A stretch of DNA of 64,000 bases from JAUIIK01 sp963745675 (GCA_963745675.1 CAVUYM010000020.1:1-64000); one strand, 5' to 3'. Positions 29,210 through 37,955 are shown, numbered from the stretch's first letter. Notes: a model not told the origin generated them from the letters alone. Numbers and translations: made by a program.

Positions 29210-29250
29210 AAACGCGCCCGACAGATGTTTGGCCGAACGCGTCGATCGTT
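29210..29250 (+). repeat. 41-bp direct repeat, right copy
   Basis: Second copy of the element at 26711-26751, with GG changed to AA in the right arm so that the hairpin is weaker. It starts 12 bp after the stop of the Gly-rich surface protein, where a terminator would be expected. Confidence 0.75.
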
Positions 29251-29376
29251 AAGTCATAGTGAACTATCTTGTCGCAGATCGCGAAGCGCGGCGAGGCAGG
29301 CGCGTGTGCGTAGGGAGCCCGCGAGATGAAGTAGACTGCCTGAGAATCACTACGGTAGACGAAGGGTTTGGGATGT

Positions 29377-31114
29377 ATGCGACGCATTGTTCGTACCCTG
29401 ATGTTGGCGTGTCTTTTGGCAGGGCTAGTCCCGCTCTTGCTGGTAGGGAGTGCTGTCGCTAATGACGCGCTTGTGGCGACCTGCGATGACGCTAGCTTTG
29501 ACGCGGCGCTTGCAACGGCGCAGACGAACGGCGGCGGGACGATTACCTTTGCGTGTAGCGGCACGATAATCTTCAACGCTCAGCAAACAATCACAAGCGG
29601 CAACACGGTGGTGATAGACGGCTCCGGCCAGGATGTGACCTTCGACGGAAGTGTGAGTAGTCGGATCTTCGCAGTCCAGGCTGGCGCCCGGCTGGAACTG
29701 AACGACCTGACGCTGCAGAATGCAAACGTGCCCGCCTCGTTCGGCGGGGCGATCGACAATGTCGGCGGCGCACTGAAAGTCACGAACAGCAGCTTCGTTG
29801 ATAACACCGCCTCGTTCGGCGGGGCAATTTACAACAGCACAGGCGGCAATGTCGAAGTCAGCGGCAGTAGCTTTACCGCCAACGCCGGGGTCAACTTTGC
29901 CGGAGCGCTGTACAACGCCAGTGGCACAGTCGAAATCGCTAACAGTAGCTTCACTGACAATACCGCGCAGGCCGAAGGTGGCGCGATCTCTAGTGTAGGC
30001 GGCACGGTGAACGTCATCGGGAGTACGTTCTCCAATAACAGCGCGAATGGAGCAGGCGGCGCGCTTCGCGTCACTGATTCGTCCGTGACGATCAATGCGA
30101 GTACGTTTATCGGCAATAATGGGACCGTCGGCGGTGTAATCTACAATGACACCAGCAGCTTATTGGAGATCACCACCAGTACTTTCAGCGGCAATAGCAG
30201 CTCTGCTCAGGGTGGCGCGATATTCAACATCGGCACATTGAACGTCGCTGCGAGCACGCTGAACGATAATAGCAGCGGTAGTGCGGGCGGCGCGATCGCC
30301 AACAACGTCGGCGCGGCTTCGGTGACGATCACCACCAGCACCTTTGCGGATAACAGCGCCGACTCGTCTGGCGGCGCGGTATACAACGTCGGCATGCTGG
30401 CGATTGCGGCCAGTACTGATTAACGGCAACACTTCGGAGGGCAACGGCGGTGGGGTCACTGGCGATGGAACTGTCACGGTTGCGGCTTCGATTGTCGCCG
30501 GCAACAGCGCGCCAACCGGCCCAAATTGCCATGTCCCGACAGTGACAGATCTTACGTCGTTGGGCTCGAACCTCAGCGATGACGACTCCTGCCCCTTTAC
30601 CGCGAACGGCGATGTTCAGAACAGCACCAGCGTCAACCTCGGTTCTCTCGCCGATAATGGAGGCGAGACGGAGACGATGCTTCCTGCCCCCGATTCCGAT
30701 GCGATCGACAGCGCCAACTGCGCGCTCTCAACGCCACTGGATCAGCGGGGCTTCATCCGCCCCCAGGGCGCGGGCTGCGATAATGGCGCGGTTGAGGTGC
30801 TCATCGCTGAGACCCTGCCGCTTTGTGTCAGCCTCTACACCGGCGCTGTCTCCAGCCCCTGGAGCGGTCAATGCTCGCCCTATCAGCAGGAAATCGACCC
30901 CGTCACCGGCACGTTCTGTATCAATCCCTACACAGGCCAGATCCACTATGCTGGAGCAGGGCAATGCGCGCCGTTCTTCCAGACGCATCTGATGCCTGAC
31001 GACGGCGCGTTGTTGACCTGCGTTAGCCGCTATACCGGCGGCAACCGCGGCGTGGACGATCACAGCCAGTGCACGCCGTACGAATTGCTGAACGTGATCT
31101 CGGCTACACCGTAG
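29377..31114 (+). CDS. Secreted polymorphic-membrane-protein-like beta-helix protein with C-terminal Cys-Tyr-Thr-Gly repeats (frameshifted)
   Basis: About 578 aa. The signal peptide (LMLACLLAGLVPLLLVGSAVA) is followed by a right-handed beta-helix made of GGAI[YF]N...S[ST]F..N repeats, the pattern of chlamydial-type polymorphic membrane proteins and of many bacterial surface proteins. The helix ends in a NLGSLADNGGETETMLP ... DQRGFIRPQGAGCDNGAVE segment of the choice-of-anchor type. The last 100 residues are three repeats, CVSLYTG, CINPYTG and CVSRYTG, each followed by a second Cys. Here the repeats are C-terminal, unlike the neighbours. The frame breaks near 30415 (AIAAS then LINGNTSEGN), compatible with one extra base. 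ATG 29377 is used; TTG 29368 is in frame upstream. Confidence 0.8.
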
Positions 31115-31153
31115 ATGAGAGCAAAGGTTTGATTGTGCCGGCGATAGTATGAC

Positions 31154-32156
31154 CTATCCCGGCACATTGTCCTCTACCTTGAGCGGCAGGCTGAGCTTGA
31201 GCGACGACGGCGCGAAGCACTCGCTGTCGGTGCAGGCCTGGTAGCTGACGGTTACTTCGAGCGTCACATCGCCGCTGTTCTGGTTGATGAAGAGCGGTAG
31301 CTCCCCCACTATTTCGCCTTCAAAAGCCATGAACTGTTCGTCGAGGCCCTGAACCGTGTAGGGCTGCGGCGCCGGCAACGCCAGCTCGCCGAGATTGAGC
31401 CCGTCGATCGTCGCGACGCTGACTTCGGTAGCGTAGAAGCCCTCGGGGATCGGCTTACCGTAAATGTGCAGCCCGTCGCCGATCTGAATGCCGAGGTGCA
31501 GGCGTAGCTGCTGCCAGGGCCGGTAGGTGGCGTTGTTGAGCCAGGCGGTGACGCCGATTTCGTCGTTGTTGGACCGGTCGCTGACTGCCGCCTCACCGAT
31601 CTCAGCGCCGAAGGCACTTTCGAGGAGGTCTGCAGCCTGGGGCCGGACGCGATAGCTCTGCTCGAAGCGCTTGTCGACGATGATGCCCTCCTCGTTGAGG
31701 ACGAAGCTGCCGGGATAGGGAATACCGATTTGGTTTTCGCGCGCCGTCAGACCGTACACGGCCGCCTGTTCGGCGAGATGCTCGTTAAAGAGGCCGAGCT
31801 GTTTAATGACAACGCTTCCCTCATCGGAGAGCAGCGGATATCCGATATCGTGCTTTGCAGAGAAGTCGTGCAGAAGGTCGACGGAGTCGTAGCTGATGGC
31901 GTAGAGGGCGACACCCTCACGCTCGAACGTCGTCGAGACGGCTCTGCAGCTCAACGAGCTGCGTGCGGCAGAATGGTCACCAGCCGGCGCTACGGTGGAA
32001 GACAATCAGTCCCTTGCGACCGTCCCGGTGATCGTGCAGGTTGACCGGATTTCCGTTCTGGTCCGGCAACGTGATGTCTGGAAAGCGTTCGCCCACTTGC
32101 GGGCCGATCTGGTCAAAGTCGAGCACTGGCAACGGTGGTCTGGCGTCGGTCGTCAT
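31154..32156 (-). CDS. Candidate selenoprotein: AhpC/TSA-type redoxin (UPFC) fused to a DsbD-N-terminal-like domain (also frameshifted)
   Basis: Redoxin of about 333 aa. After VGERFPDITLPDQNG and LIVFHRSAGW comes an in-frame TGA (residue 60, bases 31977-31979), then PFCRTQLVELQ. Relatives have W-C-P-[FY]-C here, so TGA replaces the first active-site Cys and is best read as selenocysteine (UPFC). A SECIS-like hairpin lies just downstream. The rest of the thioredoxin fold (GVALYAISYDSVDLL, YPLLSDEGSVVIKQLGL, IPYPGSFVLNEEGIIVDKRF) follows in another frame; dropping one G near 31930 rejoins it. The C-terminal 130 residues end in VSYQACTDSECFAPSSLKLS, like the N-terminal domain of DsbD. No signal peptide is seen. 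ATG 32156 has GAGGACCA before it. Confidence 0.8.
31946..31979 (-). promoter_or_regulatory. Putative bacterial SECIS element and Sec codon of the redoxin gene
   Basis: Reading the minus strand, TGA is followed after 21 bases by the loop GTT, closed by perfect arms GCAGCTC and GAGCTGC. The bacterial SECIS consensus as I know it asks for an apical loop about 16-37 nt after UGA with a G in its first two positions, on a short stem. This hairpin meets those conditions. It would recruit SelB and Sec-tRNA. Confidence 0.6.
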
Positions 32157-32312
32157 TGGTCCTCGTTTCGTCGGTTTGATTCTCAATTCCCACTACCTGA
32201 CTCTAACAGCTCGCTGGAAGCAGATATTCCGGCCCGGGCCGGTGCCGGGAATGAGCCGAGCCCTGCGCTGGGAGTGGCGACCGGGCTCGAGAGTCTCGGA
32301 AAGGAGACGGCG

Positions 32313-33641
32313 CTAGCTCAAGTCGAAATCCAGGATCCAGTTGTTGAGCGTTCCACTATCGCCATATGAATCGTCGAGGACGACCAGTAGCCAGGTGCCG
32401 CTCGGATCTTCGCTATCAACCGCAGCCAGGGCTCCCGGCGCCGGTTGGAAACTGTTGAACCCGAGCCTGTTGGCGCAGTTCAATCCACCCACCGCTTCAT
32501 CGTCGAAGATCACTGCCAGGTGGATGTCGTCGTCGCAGATCTGCTCGAAGACCTTGACCACCGTCCCCGATGGACTTTGCAGGTAGATATGCAGATCACC
32601 AAGGTACGTGTGGCTGATATCCAGCGTCAGATCCAGATCGTCTATCTGCGTTCCAACCGGTGGATTGACGACTATCTGTGACACCGTAACACCCGCGGTT
32701 CCACCTGTTCCTGTCCCTGGAATCAGCACGATGCAGTCGCTGCAACTCGCTTCTGGCAGGACGCCCTGATTCGTCGTGATCTCCAGTCGCCAGTCCCAGA
32801 GCAGACCGGCGGCGTCGACTGTATCGTCGGTGATCTGCAATTCCCAGGTTCCGCTGGCTGTCTCGGTATTGAAGTCGTACAGATCGCCCTCCGGGTAGAA
32901 GCTTCCGCTCATCTGGGCCGCACAGGGTATCGCCGTTATCGACGATCCCGCACTGTCATCAAGAGTCACCGCGAGGTCACCCTCGTCAAGGCAGGGGATG
33001 TCGGTGAAGAGTTGGACGATGGTGCCGTTCGGGCTCTCCAGGAAGACGTCGAGATCCGATATGTAGGCATGAGAGAAGTCGACGAAGACATTGACGTCGA
33101 TGATCTGGCCGCCCCCCGGGTCATTGACCGCCAGGAATGAGGTCACGCTGCCTGACGTGTCGGTCACCTCGGGGAGCGGTCGCGGGCAGTCACCGTCGTT
33201 GACGCAGTCGAAGCTAGAGGCGGCCTGCTCCACAAGCAGAGCCAGCTCGCTGGCCACACAAACGCCGGTCGGTGAGTAGCGCACGCTACCGGTGTACGAG
33301 GATGCACAGAGCGTTACTTGTGTTGCCCCGCCAAGCGTCAACGGCAACGCCCCTCCCACGCATGTGCCGCTCGGGCTGTAGCGCAGCTGGCCGGTATAGC
33401 TGTTCTGACAGAAGATGACTTCCCCGGCAGTCAGGTCGATCGTCTGCGACCTCGGCGGGCAACCGCCGGGCGAGTAGGTGACCGCGCCAGTGTACGAAGA
33501 AGCGCACAGCGCGTCGATCGCTATCGGTGCTGGTTGGGCCACTGCTCGCTGGACACTGAGTCCCGAAAACAAGCTCAGTGCCAGGATCGCGGCAGCAAGC
33601 AGGAAACGACCTCTTCTGTGAACGGACATTGCGATGGTCAA
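32313..33641 (-). CDS. Secreted protein with three Cys-Tyr-Thr-Gly repeats and two proprotein-convertase P-like domains
   Basis: About 442 aa in one intact frame. The signal peptide (FLLAAAILALSLFSGLSVQR ... AVAQP) is followed by three repeats, CASSYTG, CQNSYTG and CASSYTG, each with a second Cys (GTC, GVC) and a hydrophobic tail. Two P/Homo-B-like beta-sandwich domains follow. The first (SHAYISDLDVFLESPNGTIV ... SGTWELQITDD) covers about residues 165-300. The second (ISHTYLGDLHIYLQSPSGTV ... DPSGTWLLVVLDDSYGDSG) reaches the C-terminus. P domains normally follow proteases, but no protease domain is present. TTG 33641 follows GGAG; ATG 33629 is an alternative start. Confidence 0.85.
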   Translation of the reverse strand: MTIAMSVHRRGRFLLAAAILALSLFSGLSVQRAVAQPAPIAIDALCASSYTGAVTYSPGGCPPRSQTIDLTAGEVIFCQNSYTGQLRYSPSGTCVGGALPLTLGGATQVTLCASSYTGSVRYSPTGVCVASELALLVEQAASSFDCVNDGDCPRPLPEVTDTSGSVTSFLAVNDPGGGQIIDVNVFVDFSHAYISDLDVFLESPNGTIVQLFTDIPCLDEGDLAVTLDDSAGSSITAIPCAAQMSGSFYPEGDLYDFNTETASGTWELQITDDTVDAAGLLWDWRLEITTNQGVLPEASCSDCIVLIPGTGTGGTAGVTVSQIVVNPPVGTQIDDLDLTLDISHTYLGDLHIYLQSPSGTVVKVFEQICDDDIHLAVIFDDEAVGGLNCANRLGFNSFQPAPGALAAVDSEDPSGTWLLVVLDDSYGDSGTLNNWILDFDLS

Positions 33642-33722
33642 GGGTTCTCCAGTTCGAATCGACTGTCAGTAGCCGCATATGGTCCAGATAGTATAGGTGA
33701 ATTCAGAGTCAGGAAAAGGGCT

Positions 33723-33809
33723 CAAAATGCTGTCTGGAAAACGGTCGCCCAAGTTCGTCCCAATCGGATCGAAGGCAACCGTCGGCATCGCCGGTCGAAT
33801 GGTGGTCAT
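33723..33809 (-). pseudogene. 5' fragment of a second redoxin gene
   Basis: About 29 residues, MTTIRPAMPTVAFDPIGTNL then GDRFPDSIL, match the first residues of the selenoredoxin at 31154-32156 (MTTDARPPLPVLDFDQIGPQ then VGERFPDITL). It retains an ATG at 33809 with AGGGAA upstream. After this the similarity stops and no thioredoxin fold or CxxC/UxxC follows, so it is a truncated duplicate rather than a working gene. Confidence 0.6.
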
Positions 33810-33930
33810 GTATTCCCTGTGTCGTTTTGTAGCGCCCAGGCTAAATGACTCCATATCCCAGAACAGCAATTCCCGACGCCGTACTCCATAAGGGAGACCG
33901 CAACTGTGCAAGAACGACCGAGCCTTCGTG

Positions 33931-34374
33931 CTAGTGCTCGAATATGAGGATGACGGCGTCCTGATTGTCAATCAGTTCGAGCGTAGCGTCGTCGAGCCGG
34001 TATCCCCGCACCCGGTTGAACTGATCGAAATGCGCGTCCTCCTGTTCTCGGAGACCACGAGACTGCGGGCAACCAACTGCTGTTCGGGACGCGCCAGGAG
34101 TCGAGATACTGCCGGGCGAAGAGAGATATAGGAGGCCTAATCATTGCAGCCGCCGCTTCCTCCTGCGTGTCATCCGATGAAGGCGAGCGTGATCTCGGAG
34201 TCAGGTATGGGAATCACGCAATTGAGCGTTGCGAGCCGCCATGAGATGTTTTCGATGTTGTCATCTGCAGCGGCCAGCGGGAAGCGCATGATCTCATCGC
34301 CGGCCGTATCGAGCAGGTCGAGCGACGCAGCCGAGATCTGATATCGCTACGCCGCATTGATCGCGGACAGGTAA
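33931..34374 (-). pseudogene. Decayed double META-domain protein
   Basis: No intact frame, but META (HslJ-like) signatures can be followed through several frame changes and stops on the minus strand. They run in order: YQISAASLDLLDTAGDEIMR, ENISWRLATLN, ITLAFIG then a stop then HAGGSGGCND (META has GxVSGSGGCN here), EDAHFDQFNRVRGYRLDDAT, and LELIDNQDAVILIFEH before the final stop at 33931. This is the end of one META domain followed by a second. META domains are usually in secreted or lipoprotein stress proteins. At least three stops or shifts in 440 bp make true decay likely. Confidence 0.65.
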
Positions 34375-34765
34375 TCCGCGCCTATCGCGCACTGTATCCG
34401 CGGATCGGGGCAAGGGCGCGCTGAACCGGGTGCCGACCTCGTAATGATCTCGCCGTCGGAGGAGGCGTGCGGCCGTACTGCCGATTGCACTGAGCCATAT
34501 TGCTCCCCCCACGCCATTTCCGACATTATTGATCGCTTCCCGGCAGCATCAATGTTTCTGCACCTTAGACACCTTCCAAGTTGTGGTCAAAGACGTACGT
34601 TTGTGACTCTGGCGGGATCCTTCGGCAACACGTGCCGAGAAGATATGGAAGGCTTGTATCTCAGCTCCAGGCGAAGATCAGTCAGGTCGTGCGTGATAAC
34701 GCCACTTTCAACTCTCCGTCAGTATGGTGTAGCTCTTACGACGGAGAGACCGGTACACAACAAGA
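34375..34765. other. Non-coding or decayed stretch
   Basis: About 390 bp between the META remnant and the terminator of the next minus-strand gene. It may include the lost 5' part of the META gene. No frame with recognisable similarity or a ribosome-binding site was found on either strand. Confidence 0.4.
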
Positions 34766-34794
34766 AGCGAGGGCTGATTCGCTCAGCCCTCGCT
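34754..34794 (-). terminator. Rho-independent terminator
   Basis: Arms AGCGAGGGCTGA (34766-34777) and TCAGCCCTCGCT (34783-34794) form a perfect 12-bp stem with a 5-base loop. On the minus strand the stem is followed by TCTTGTTGTG. It lies 33 bp beyond the stop of the minus-strand membrane-protein gene at 34827. Confidence 0.75.
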
Positions 34795-34826
34795 ATTGCC
34801 CCCGTCAGGAATCATCAGTCCAATTG

Positions 34827-35501
34827 TCAGGTGGTGGGTTGCGCTCCGCCTGCCGGGACCTCGTGCTGGCGTGGCAGCTCGGTTTCGGGCAGGCATCCCT
34901 TGCGCCACTCAATGAAGAATATCGCTGCGAAGATGACTGCAAGCACAAGGATCCCGACCCCCACGACGAGTACGCCCTGTCCTACGTTACCCCAGCCGTA
35001 GGCGGATAGGAGATTGCCGCGCAAGGTGCTCCCGGTCAGCATCGTGTTACGCAATCCTGTGACATTATCCAGTTCGGTCTCGGCATCCTGGAGCGCCTGC
35101 TCGTCGCCTGAATCTTTGGCTGCTTGCACATCGGCGCGCAATTGCCGTTGGACACTACCGAGCGTGGCGTACGTGGCCCCAGGATAACCCGATTCTTCGG
35201 CGGCCTCGGTCATGTGAAGCTTAATGTACTCCGAGTACACCTTCGCTCCATCGCCGGTCGATAGTTGGTCACCGGCGTAATCGGTCATCCCGTCGATGGC
35301 ACGCTCACGATCGGATAAATTGTCTGCCGCTGGAAAGCTAATTTGCTGTGCTTCAAGCTCATCCCCGACATTACTCTGGATGAAGGAGCCCATCCACAGC
35401 GCAGCTATGCCTAATAGCAGCGCTCCTATAGCCAAAATGCCCCACATGAATAGTGCACGTGCCCACATTGCAGGCGAAAGCGGTCGACTCAGATTGCTCA
35501 T
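34827..35501 (-). CDS. Two-helix membrane protein of unknown function
   Basis: About 224 aa. One hydrophobic helix near the N-terminus (LFMWGILAIGALLLGIAALW) and one near the C-terminus (GVLVVGVGILVLAVIFAAIF) flank a 110-residue charged loop. The loop is rich in Asp, Glu and Gln and is predicted helical (ADVQAAKDSGDEQALQDAE). The architecture suggests a loop outside the membrane. ATG 35501 follows GGGAAAGAGCC; an upstream in-frame extension lacks such a signal. A terminator follows. I do not recognise the family. Confidence 0.75.
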   Translation of the reverse strand: MSNLSRPLSPAMWARALFMWGILAIGALLLGIAALWMGSFIQSNVGDELEAQQISFPAADNLSDRERAIDGMTDYAGDQLSTGDGAKVYSEYIKLHMTEAAEESGYPGATYATLGSVQRQLRADVQAAKDSGDEQALQDAETELDNVTGLRNTMLTGSTLRGNLLSAYGWGNVGQGVLVVGVGILVLAVIFAAIFFIEWRKGCLPETELPRQHEVPAGGAQPTT

Positions 35502-35776
35502 ACATGGCTCTTTCCCGTGATGTCCGACGGACCGATTCTCCCGAATGGGGAACCCGGCCAGCGGACCTAGCTCGTCGCCCATCCCGCGGCAACCGATGGG
35601 TTCGATGCTTATCTACCATGATACACCCGGAGCGGGTTCGCTATTGCATCTGGCAAACACACGTCAGCCGCGCCGAGAGATTCCGGTCGAGCAGCCTGGT
35701 GGCGGCTTGAGGCACCAGCAGGCTGCCCCACTCACTGGGCCACGCCATGCACCGGCGAGCCGCTTCAGAGGCAGTC

Positions 35777-36058
35777 CTATGGTGTAGATGGGATGGTGTA
35801 CGGTGCTCCAACATTAACTCTGACTGGCCACTCATCGGTCGGTGCTGGCGTTGTAGCTGACGCAGATCGGCAGGTTACCGTCGCCCGATATCGTGCGGGT
35901 GCAACGCAGCGGTGGGCAGGCTCACCTGAGACGTACCGGACCTGGATGAGGCAGAAGCGCAGACTCGTTAGCGGGGTTGTCACCGGCGCAGGCCCGCAGT
36001 TGTGCGTCACACCTCCACCGCCGATCCGGACGGTATCGAGCGCCATTTTTCTCCTCAA
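35777..36058 (-). CDS. Small Cys-containing protein, possibly related to the Cys-Tyr-Thr-Gly repeats
   Basis: 93 residues from ATG 36058, which has a very good ribosome-binding site (GAGGAGAAAA). Four Cys fall at about residues 17, 32, 47 and 59. The segment FCLIQVRYVSG then EPAHRCVAP resembles the repeat of the nearby surface proteins (FCQNSYTGQLRYSPSGTCVG) but lacks the Tyr-Thr-Gly. There is no signal peptide. It could be a small gene or a decayed piece of a repeat protein; the strong start signal favours a gene. The 275 bp between it and the membrane protein at 35501 hold nothing I can support. Confidence 0.4.
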   Translation of the reverse strand: MRRKMALDTVRIGGGGVTHNCGPAPVTTPLTSLRFCLIQVRYVSGEPAHRCVAPARYRATVTCRSASATTPAPTDEWPVRVNVGAPYTIPSTP

Positions 36059-36117
36059 TATTCGATCAAGAGTGCCTCGTGGATTGTCCGGGTCTCTGCC
36101 TCATTATCTCGGGGGCA

Positions 36118-36157
36118 GAGATAAAAGAAGAGAGGCCACCTTACAGGCAGCCTCTCG
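36118..36157 (-). terminator. Rho-independent terminator of ilvD
   Basis: Minus-strand arms GAGAGGCTGCC and GGTGGCCTCTC (36146-36156 and 36130-36140) form a stem with one mismatch and a 5-base loop, followed by TTCTTTTAT. It lies just past the ilvD stop codon at 36178. Confidence 0.8.
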
Positions 36158-36177
36158 AAGGATGTGTGGCATGTGGG

Positions 36178-37893
36178 CTAGAGCACCGGGTTCGTCACCG
36201 CGCCTTCTGCGGCCGATGAGACGAGGGCGGCGTATTTGGCCATGACGCCGGTCGTGTAACGCGGGGCCGGCGGCGACCAGTTGGCGAAGCGCTTGCCGAT
36301 CTCTTCCTCGGATAGATCGACCGTGAGTGAGCGGGTTGCGACATCGATCGTGATCGTGTCGCCGTCCTGGAGGATGGCGATCGGACCGCCGACGGCAGCT
36401 TCGGGAGCGACGTGCCCGATCATGAAGCCGCGGGTTGCGCCGCTGAAACGGCCATCGGTCATCAGCGCGACCGTCTCGCCGAGTCCCTCGCCGACAATTG
36501 CCGCTGTGACGCCGAGCATCTCCCGCATACCGGGACCGCCCTTGGGACCCTCGTAGCGGATGACCATGACGTCGTTGGGCTGGATTTCGCCGTTGAGGAC
36601 CGCCTGCATGGCATCCTCTTCACGCTCGAAGATGCGGGCCGGACCCGTGTGGCTACTGCGGTCGGCGCCAGAGACCTTGATGACTCCGCCTTCGGGGGCG
36701 AGATTTCCTTTTAATACGAGCAGTCCACCAGTCTGGCTCTTGGCTGTCTCGCGGGTCAGGATGACCTGCTGGCCGGGCGTCTCCTGCACGTTGGCTGTCT
36801 CTTCGGCCAGCGTCTTGCCGGTTGGCGTGAGCTGGTTGCCATCGATCATCCCGCCTTCGATCAAGCGCTTGGTGATCAGCTCGATGCCGCCGGCGTTGTA
36901 GACATCGACAGCGGTGTACTTGCCGCTCGGCTTCAGGTCGGCGATGATCGCCGTCTGGTCGCTGACCTCGTTGAAATCGTCGATGCTGAGAGGGATGTCC
37001 GCTTCGCGGGCGATTGCCAGCAGATGCAGGATGATGTTGGTCGAACCACCGGTCGCGGCGGCGCTGACGAAGCTGTTCATGATCGACTGGCGGGTGACGA
37101 TGTCTCTCGGCCGGAGTCCAGCCTTGAGCTGATCCATGATGAGCTGGCCGGCTTCGCGTCCAATGATCTCTTTCTTCGGGTCGACGGCAGGTGTGGCGGC
37201 CATGCCGCTCGGCGAGAGGCCGAGCACTTCCAGCGCCGTCGCCATCGTGTTGGCGGTGAACTGGCCGCCACAAGCGCCCTCGCCAGGACAGGCGACGCGC
37301 TCGATCTCCATCAGATCCTCGGTGCTCATCTTGCCAGCTGCGTGGGCGCCAACGGCTTCGAAGACTTCCTGGATCGTGACATCTTCGCCGTGAAAATGAC
37401 CGGGCATGATCGAGCCGCCATAGACGAGAAAGCCGGGGATGTTGAGCCGCAGTAACGCCATCGCCGCGGCCGGCATCGTCTTGTCGCAAGCGGCCAGGAC
37501 GATCATGCCGTCGAACATGTGGCCGCGGGCGACGAGCTCGATTGAGTCGGCGACGACCTCGCGGCTGACCAGCGAGGTCTTCATGCCCTCGGTGCCCATC
37601 GTGATGCCATCGCTGATCGCGACGGTGTTGACTTCCATCGGAACGCCGCCGGCTTCGCGGATGCCGCGCATGACCTGAACGGCCAGCCGCCGCAGGCCGA
37701 AGTTACAGGGCATCGTGCCGATCCAGGAGTGGGCGACGCCGATGACCGGCTTGTTGAAATCTTCGTCTTCAAGTCCGATAGCGCGCAGATAGGAGCGCGC
37801 TGGCGCACGGTCGGGACCATCCAGAATGGTCTTGCTGCGATGCCGTACGTCGAATTCGGTTTCCTGCTCAGTTCTCGTCCTGGAATCCGCCAT
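36178..37893 (-). CDS. ilvD: Dihydroxy-acid dehydratase
   Basis: Converts 2,3-dihydroxy-3-methylbutanoate and its C6 homologue to the 2-oxo acids in valine and isoleucine synthesis. It is cytosolic and uses an Fe-S cluster. About 571 aa, normal for the family. Fe-S ligand motifs are TMPCNFGLRR, AACDKTMPAAAM and CPGEGACGGQFTANTM. The C-terminal MTDGRFSGATRGFMIGHVAP motif is also present. ATG 37893 follows CAGGAAG; the longer frame from 37923 lacks support. It stands alone with its own terminator and no other ilv genes nearby. The 145-bp upstream gap is shared with a divergent toxin-antitoxin pair. Confidence 0.97.
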   Translation of the reverse strand: MADSRTRTEQETEFDVRHRSKTILDGPDRAPARSYLRAIGLEDEDFNKPVIGVAHSWIGTMPCNFGLRRLAVQVMRGIREAGGVPMEVNTVAISDGITMGTEGMKTSLVSREVVADSIELVARGHMFDGMIVLAACDKTMPAAAMALLRLNIPGFLVYGGSIMPGHFHGEDVTIQEVFEAVGAHAAGKMSTEDLMEIERVACPGEGACGGQFTANTMATALEVLGLSPSGMAATPAVDPKKEIIGREAGQLIMDQLKAGLRPRDIVTRQSIMNSFVSAAATGGSTNIILHLLAIAREADIPLSIDDFNEVSDQTAIIADLKPSGKYTAVDVYNAGGIELITKRLIEGGMIDGNQLTPTGKTLAEETANVQETPGQQVILTRETAKSQTGGLLVLKGNLAPEGGVIKVSGADRSSHTGPARIFEREEDAMQAVLNGEIQPNDVMVIRYEGPKGGPGMREMLGVTAAIVGEGLGETVALMTDGRFSGATRGFMIGHVAPEAAVGGPIAILQDGDTITIDVATRSLTVDLSEEEIGKRFANWSPPAPRYTTGVMAKYAALVSSAAEGAVTNPVL

Positions 37894-37955
37894 ATTGGTA
37901 CTACTTCCTGATATCGACCGCATCGACGGTCAGAGTTCGCGTCCAGTCCCCTATA

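Noticed and set aside
34170..34172. TGA within the META remnant as a third selenocysteine codon
   Set aside because: Position is not a Cys/Sec site in META domains and several other stops and shifts follow, so it is decay.
34444..35009. Plus-strand frames of 140-185 codons around 34.4-35.0 kb
   Set aside because: They run through a terminator and antisense to the supported membrane-protein gene, with no similarity or start signal.
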